Origin: Camillea tinctor
Taxonomy: Eukaryota; Ascomycota; Sordariomycetes; Xylariales; Xylariaceae
Length of the DNA stretch: 64,000 bases
Reading direction: 5' to 3'
Assembly: GCA_022578605.1 (NCBI GenBank)
Contig: MU394140.1
Location: 62,001-126,000 of the forward strand
The translations under genes and the position numbers were made by a program. The notes beneath the pieces are model-generated. The model was not told where the DNA came from, searched no databases, and saw only the letters and a list, made by a program, of their open reading frames with translations. Positions 59,913 to 64,000 of the stretch are shown here, in pieces; the stretch's first letter is position 1, and every line of letters starts with the position of its first letter.

Positions 59913-61740
59913 AGACTACCATATCCAGCCAGTCGGTACAAGTCGATGTGGGTGTACTTTGCGCGTGTGTGCTCGCGAACTTTTCCCCTCTCTCGCATGA
60001 GCGAGCATTTACCTACTTGAGTGAAACCGGATACCTGGTTAATGGGAATGGCGAAAATGTAGAGATGTTGGAGGGATCATAGCGATATACATATACAGCA
60101 TGAGATAAACGCCCCATTGCCTAGGTTTGACCAGAGAACACGCTCATGACCTTAGTACCTCCGCTATCAATCATCGGGCTCTCCTCATTCAGAGGAAAGG
60201 GGAGATACAACGAAGGGAAATCGATACTAGTGGTGCCGACTAACTATAGCGCGGCCCGTTCCCTTAAGACAAGCCGCTCTTGATACCTTGGCCAGGGTCT
60301 CGAATCATAGACAGTATTATCGTCGGCGTGACCCAACTCCTCTTCTGTGCTCGGTAGCGAGGAAGCAGCAGAGAAGGACTACCAATACTGCCTACCACTA
60401 CGTACCATACCTAAGCCGAGAATTCGAGCGATGCAAGCGAGGACCCGATAGTCTGGAACCGGTCTCAGAAGGAGAGGTAGCCCTCACTTCGTCTACAGAG
60501 CCAACGCAAGCCAGAGTCGCTCAGGCCTACAGACCCAGCCTATTAGATAACATGATACCCCTGTATTTACAAGTCAACACATCACCAGGTATCGTCACTT
60601 TTTGAGGGGATAAATGGACAAAGAAGCTTGAATGAGGGGACGATGGTGGATAGGATAGTAGCAAAGGTGTTGTTAGTCCCTGATCTTGCAGTCTCCCTGA
60701 CATATCGTATCTACGACCAATGATCATATATCAGCGGTGCTTCTCGGCTGGAGATTAGGCCGCCTTCGTTTTGTGATAGTAGTCAGAACTAAAGCATCTT
60801 AGAGTGGAACGCGGAACTACGTCCGCTGCCTCATCGAGTGGTACTATGCGGTCAGGTTAGTGACGGCTTGCCCAGGGCTTGAATGGCTGATAGCCATGTC
60901 TTATTATAAAAGAGAGAAGGCGAGGAGGGGAGGGAAAGACATGACAGTCGAGACCCAGAGACCCGGTGTAAAAGCTCACACCTTTGATTTGTGATATAAA
61001 GGATTGGCCGCCATGGATTTCGTAGAAGAAGACACGACCACTATGAAGGTCGCAACATGGTAACTCCCACGACTACCTAAACAGTGTGCTTGGATTTCTG
61101 GTGGCACCGCCTAAGGACACGCCATGCAAAGTCGCATAGTGGGGAAGACCCTCCTATGATTCGATCTAGCCGGCCCGTGATCTGCGACTAAGGTAGGCAA
61201 GCTATCGCTGTCCCAGTCTCTCGGGTCCGACTTAGAATGTGACCCAACCTGGGCTCATTGGTCGAGCATATAGGTTATATATATGCGCTTTACGGCCTTG
61301 GGTATCTCTGAGGTTCCATTGAGAGGAGCACCAGGAGCACCAGGAGCAGCAGCAGCCGCCGTTCTCACCCGTTCTCCCTCCTTTGTCCTGTATTAGGGAA
61401 TTTCCCTCAAGTGAACAGACTTCACAGGCTTCTACTAATACCCACATAGATTATCTTTTTAAATAAGGTTAGTATTATAGTGGCTCTCACACTAATAGCT
61501 AGACAGCAAGTTAGAAAAAGAGGATTCTAACCCCCCCCCCTTTTTTTTTTTCCAGATTATTTCCCCTTCTTGCTGCGAAACCTGCAGGGAAATTGACTGT
61601 TTACACCCTGATGCTTCTAGACAGTGCCAAGCAGAGAAATATACCTTTTTTACTAGTGCTAATTTTAACTAACGTCTTCGTCTTTCGCTACATACACCTT
61701 CTCAACCCCTCCTAGCCCTGGCCCTATTCCCCGAACCCAA
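59913..61740. other. Gene-free spacer, 1.8 kb
   Basis: No supported gene on either strand. An open frame of about 100 codons (60288-60605, plus) begins with TTG and has no family features. A C run (61531-61540) abuts a T11 run (61541-61551). Confidence 0.45.
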
Positions 61741-62207
61741 TCATGGTTCTTTCGGCGAAAGTGGTTTTATGAACTTCGCCTTGATATCCCTCACATACGT
61801 AGGTAGCTTCTGTAGGACTGAATGCTTCATGTGCTGCTCGAAAGCCTGTCTACTACTATATCTCTCGAAGACGTAAAAGACAGTCGGGTCTTCATCATCC
61901 CGGGCAATGCTATAGTATAAACAGCCGGGCTCGGTCTGTGCAAGAAGTGTCGTTTCCGCCAAGACGGCCTCGAGGGCATCGGCGTGTTCAGGATGTGCAT
62001 AGGTCTAGTGTTTGAAATCCGTACCTGTTAGAAGACTTATGCTTATGTACCCATCCATGCTGCTTCATAAATAGATGGGAGAAGGCTACAGGAAGAAACT
62101 TAGCAGGTAATGTTTACAGTTGCGTAGATGCAAAATTCACCATCAGGGCCGGGTGGTAGGCCGGGCGGTAGTTCGGCTGTGGTGTCTCGAGTTTCGTTAT
62201 TCGCCAT
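61741..62207 (-). CDS. ABM-domain (antibiotic biosynthesis monooxygenase-like) protein
   Basis: Exons 62207-62118 and 62004-61741 give 117 aa. After a Pro/Gly-rich leader (ELPPGLPPGPDGE) the protein has the ferredoxin-like ABM fold signature: EFCIYATTYAHPEHADALEAVLAE, QTEPGCLYYSIARDD, VFYVFERYSSRQAFEQHMKH and a final KFIKPL. The intron has a GTAAAC donor; the acceptor after CACTAG joins ATT to ACC TAT GCA in phase 0, giving the expected His-Pro-Glu spacing. ABM proteins include quinol monooxygenases and many uncharacterised small enzymes. No cluster genes adjoin it, so no pathway can be assigned. Confidence 0.78.
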
Positions 62208-63562
62208 TTACCCGCCGATACCTACAGGAAAGTGGAAGATAATTTATAAGGATGTCTTCTGAGACAATTCACAGCCGTCCCAAGCGAGGGTTTGTGAGTA
62301 AAGGAGGGCTAATATAAACTCAATCTCACAGGGCAATGTTTTTTCAAATCGAATTTGTTGGAACTGAATAAATAAAGTGGGAAATTGAACAGTATAGGTA
62401 TACCTATATAAGTACCTGAGTAGGTAGTCAAAGATGAGGAAGTTTAAAAGCGAGGGCCGCGCGGAGTTGAGCAAAACCATCTAGGGGATGAAGCATCCAT
62501 CATAGGTGCAAAATGATTCACAATTGAAATGTCGAGGCCATCGCACCAAGTTGGTAACTACTTGTTGTATCGCGGCTCATCACCGTTGCTTAGCGGCCAC
62601 TTGATACGTATTTGGGCATTGGATATGTAGCTTACCTGCCAGCCTACCTACATGCACCGGTTTTAAAATTAGATGGCTACTATGAGGTTCACCGTGATGC
62701 ATGCAATCGCCAAGATACCTGCTTTGGCCACGGCTGAGACACGTCTTTCCTGCTGTGATCCGATGTCAGAACGGCACAAACGACAACACCGCCTGACCGG
62801 CTCCCCCCCCCTTAAAAACAGAAAAGAAAAAACGGCTTCCTACCGAGCTAGATCGAAGCTATACCTGTCATCTTACGGAGACAAGATTGCCGTGTGAGTA
62901 CCTAGTGGGGTAAAGACAACGCCGATTGGTAGCTCGATTTTATTTTTAACCGCCGATGCGCCGTATTGGGTCGCGATGCTGCAGCTCGCCCGTGCCTTGA
63001 ACCCTCTAAGCGCCCGCGACGGGAAAGCTTCATCGGCACGTCTGGCCAATCTGCGAATAATCCGCATCCAAACTAGCAGACCCCCAGAACACCAAGTTCT
63101 CTCTGTACCCTGGCCTGTCTTCTTCTAACTGGCTCCCTACCTGCGCTAGGTGTGCATTGGCGCATCGCTGTATAGTGGTATCTTGCTATATGTAGAAGAG
63201 CGACCATGGAGAAGTGTACCATCCACGATACTATCCTTAGCCCTCTGCATACTAGAAGGGCGCTTTGATAGATAGTACGCCATGGGTAATGGTGATGTTC
63301 TCACTTTCGTTGCTAGAATTAGTAGTGGTTGCATTTCATTCATATTCATTGTGTTTCGCCGTCTTATTTGACTTGAGGTAGGCCAATTCGGTTCCCTTCA
63401 GCATTCATTTTCTTGAAACCCGGCGTTTCGTTTTTCTGGATTCGCTTCCTTTCTCGCACACTGTTTCCTCATATTCTATTTATTTATTTATTTCTGGTTA
63501 TTTGTCTTCTCTATTCGATTACATCCTCGACCTTCCGCGAAGCTTAAACGCAACCTCCTACT
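62208..63562. other. Divergent spacer, no gene supported
   Basis: 1.35 kb upstream of both the ABM gene and the right-end membrane protein. A 74-codon ORF at 62673-62897 was judged unconvincing. A TTTATTTATTTATTTC tract (63477-63494) and C/T-rich sequence precede the next start, as in other leaders of this window. Confidence 0.45.
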
Positions 63563-64000
63563 ATGTCTTCCGAACAAAAGGTCCCGGTATCTACGTCCGA
63601 CTTTGAAGTTGATCCTCGCTTAGAACAATTGAGGAAAACTCACCTGATTGACAATGTTCGAATCAGCCTCACGAGCTTGGCATTGTTTTGCGGCTTCGCT
63701 GTCGTAGGAACCTCGGGCGACACCCTCGCCGTGTATAATGCCACCCACCTCTCAAGTGACTTTCACTTGCCTTTATGGCCTGACCAGTTCGATCTTCGGC
63801 CCACAATTGCCCTCGTAGTAGGTGGCGTGGTGGTAGTGTTCGCAAATGCTGTGTCCCTATTGTCTAGTAAGGTCAAGGTAGTAAGTGTGCCCCCCTTGCA
63901 TCTAATAAGGAGTTGCTGAAGCTCATGTTAACCTTCTAAAGCTTCGGGGCTACACCGCTACCCATTCTGCTCTTACATTTCTAGCTCCATTCGTGGGCTT
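63563..64000 (+). CDS. Putative membrane protein, 5' part (3' end outside window)
   Basis: Exon 1 is 63563-63880; donor GTAAGT is at 63881 and the exon resumes at about 63985 after ACATTTCTAG, continuing off the edge. The N-terminus is soluble (MSSEQKVPVSTSDFEVDPRLEQLRK), followed by two predicted membrane helices (ISLTSLALFCGFAVVG and ALVVGGVVVVFANAVSLL) separated by a loop containing NATHLSSDF, a possible N-glycosylation site. Two to four spans in total are likely, but the rest is not visible. I do not recognise the family. A GTAGTA donor one codon earlier is an alternative for exon 1. Confidence 0.55.

Noticed and set aside
60280..60330. tRNA-like fragment (GGGTCTCGAATC)
   Set aside because: Resembles a T-loop, but no matching acceptor stem, D arm or anticodon arm could be found on either side.
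60288..60605. 105-codon open frame in the 59.9-61.7 kb spacer
   Set aside because: Starts with TTG, composition is not protein-like, no motif and no splice context.
62673..62897. 74-aa ORF starting with a weakly hydrophobic N-terminus
   Set aside because: A possible secreted peptide was considered, but the hydrophobic core is too short and no cleavage or Cys pattern follows.

Overview
This window is nuclear DNA of a filamentous ascomycete (Pezizomycotina, probably a Sordariomycete). The support is short spliceosomal introns (about 50-190 nt) with GT...AG ends and CTAAC-like branch sites, a CTF1-alpha/FarA type Zn2Cys6 regulator, 2EXR and ABM proteins, a fungal-style complex I subunit, and long gene-free spacers rich in homopolymers and TAGGTA/TACCTA words. 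The class-level placement is inference. No rRNA, tRNA, CRISPR array or intact transposon was found. Twenty-one protein genes are supported; most are multi-exon and were rebuilt by joining exons so that splice sites, reading phase and family motifs agree.

Layout. Left third (1-13.5 kb): NOSIP-type RING protein (-, runs off the left edge), tafazzin (+), PHO85-type CDK (-), an imidazolonepropionase-like amidohydrolase with an apparent frameshift (+), a septin-like GTPase with a C-terminal membrane segment (+), and nuclear poly(A) polymerase (+). Middle (15.8-33.6 kb): ITC1-like ISWI-complex subunit (-), ALG8 glucosyltransferase (-), an EMP47/VIP36-type cargo lectin (+), Xaa-Pro dipeptidase (-), and the FarA/CTF1-alpha-like regulator (-). 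Then come 6.8 kb without recognisable genes, holding a 10-N assembly gap bounded by long G and C runs. Right third (40.4-64 kb): COP9 signalosome subunit 1 (+), PRP18 (-), SAP18 (+), NDUFB4-like complex I subunit (-), glutathione S-transferase (+), a large LCAT-like alpha/beta hydrolase (+), a single-span membrane protein (+), a 2EXR protein (-), an ABM-domain protein (-) and the 5' part of a membrane protein (+, runs off the right edge).

The genes are mostly housekeeping: mRNA processing (PAP1, PRP18, probably NOSIP), chromatin (ITC1, SAP18), signalling and protein turnover (PHO85, CSN1), the secretory pathway (ALG8 next to the lectin), and mitochondria (tafazzin, NDUFB4). No biosynthetic cluster, defence island or integrated element is evident. 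The observations most worth checking are gene-structure oddities: a homopolymer frameshift in the amidohydrolase, a GC-AG intron in PAP1, an ATG-only coding exon in ITC1, a stop-free 57-nt intron inside the FarA zinc cluster, family-motif substitutions in tafazzin and PAP1, two perfect palindromes, and the suspicious gap.
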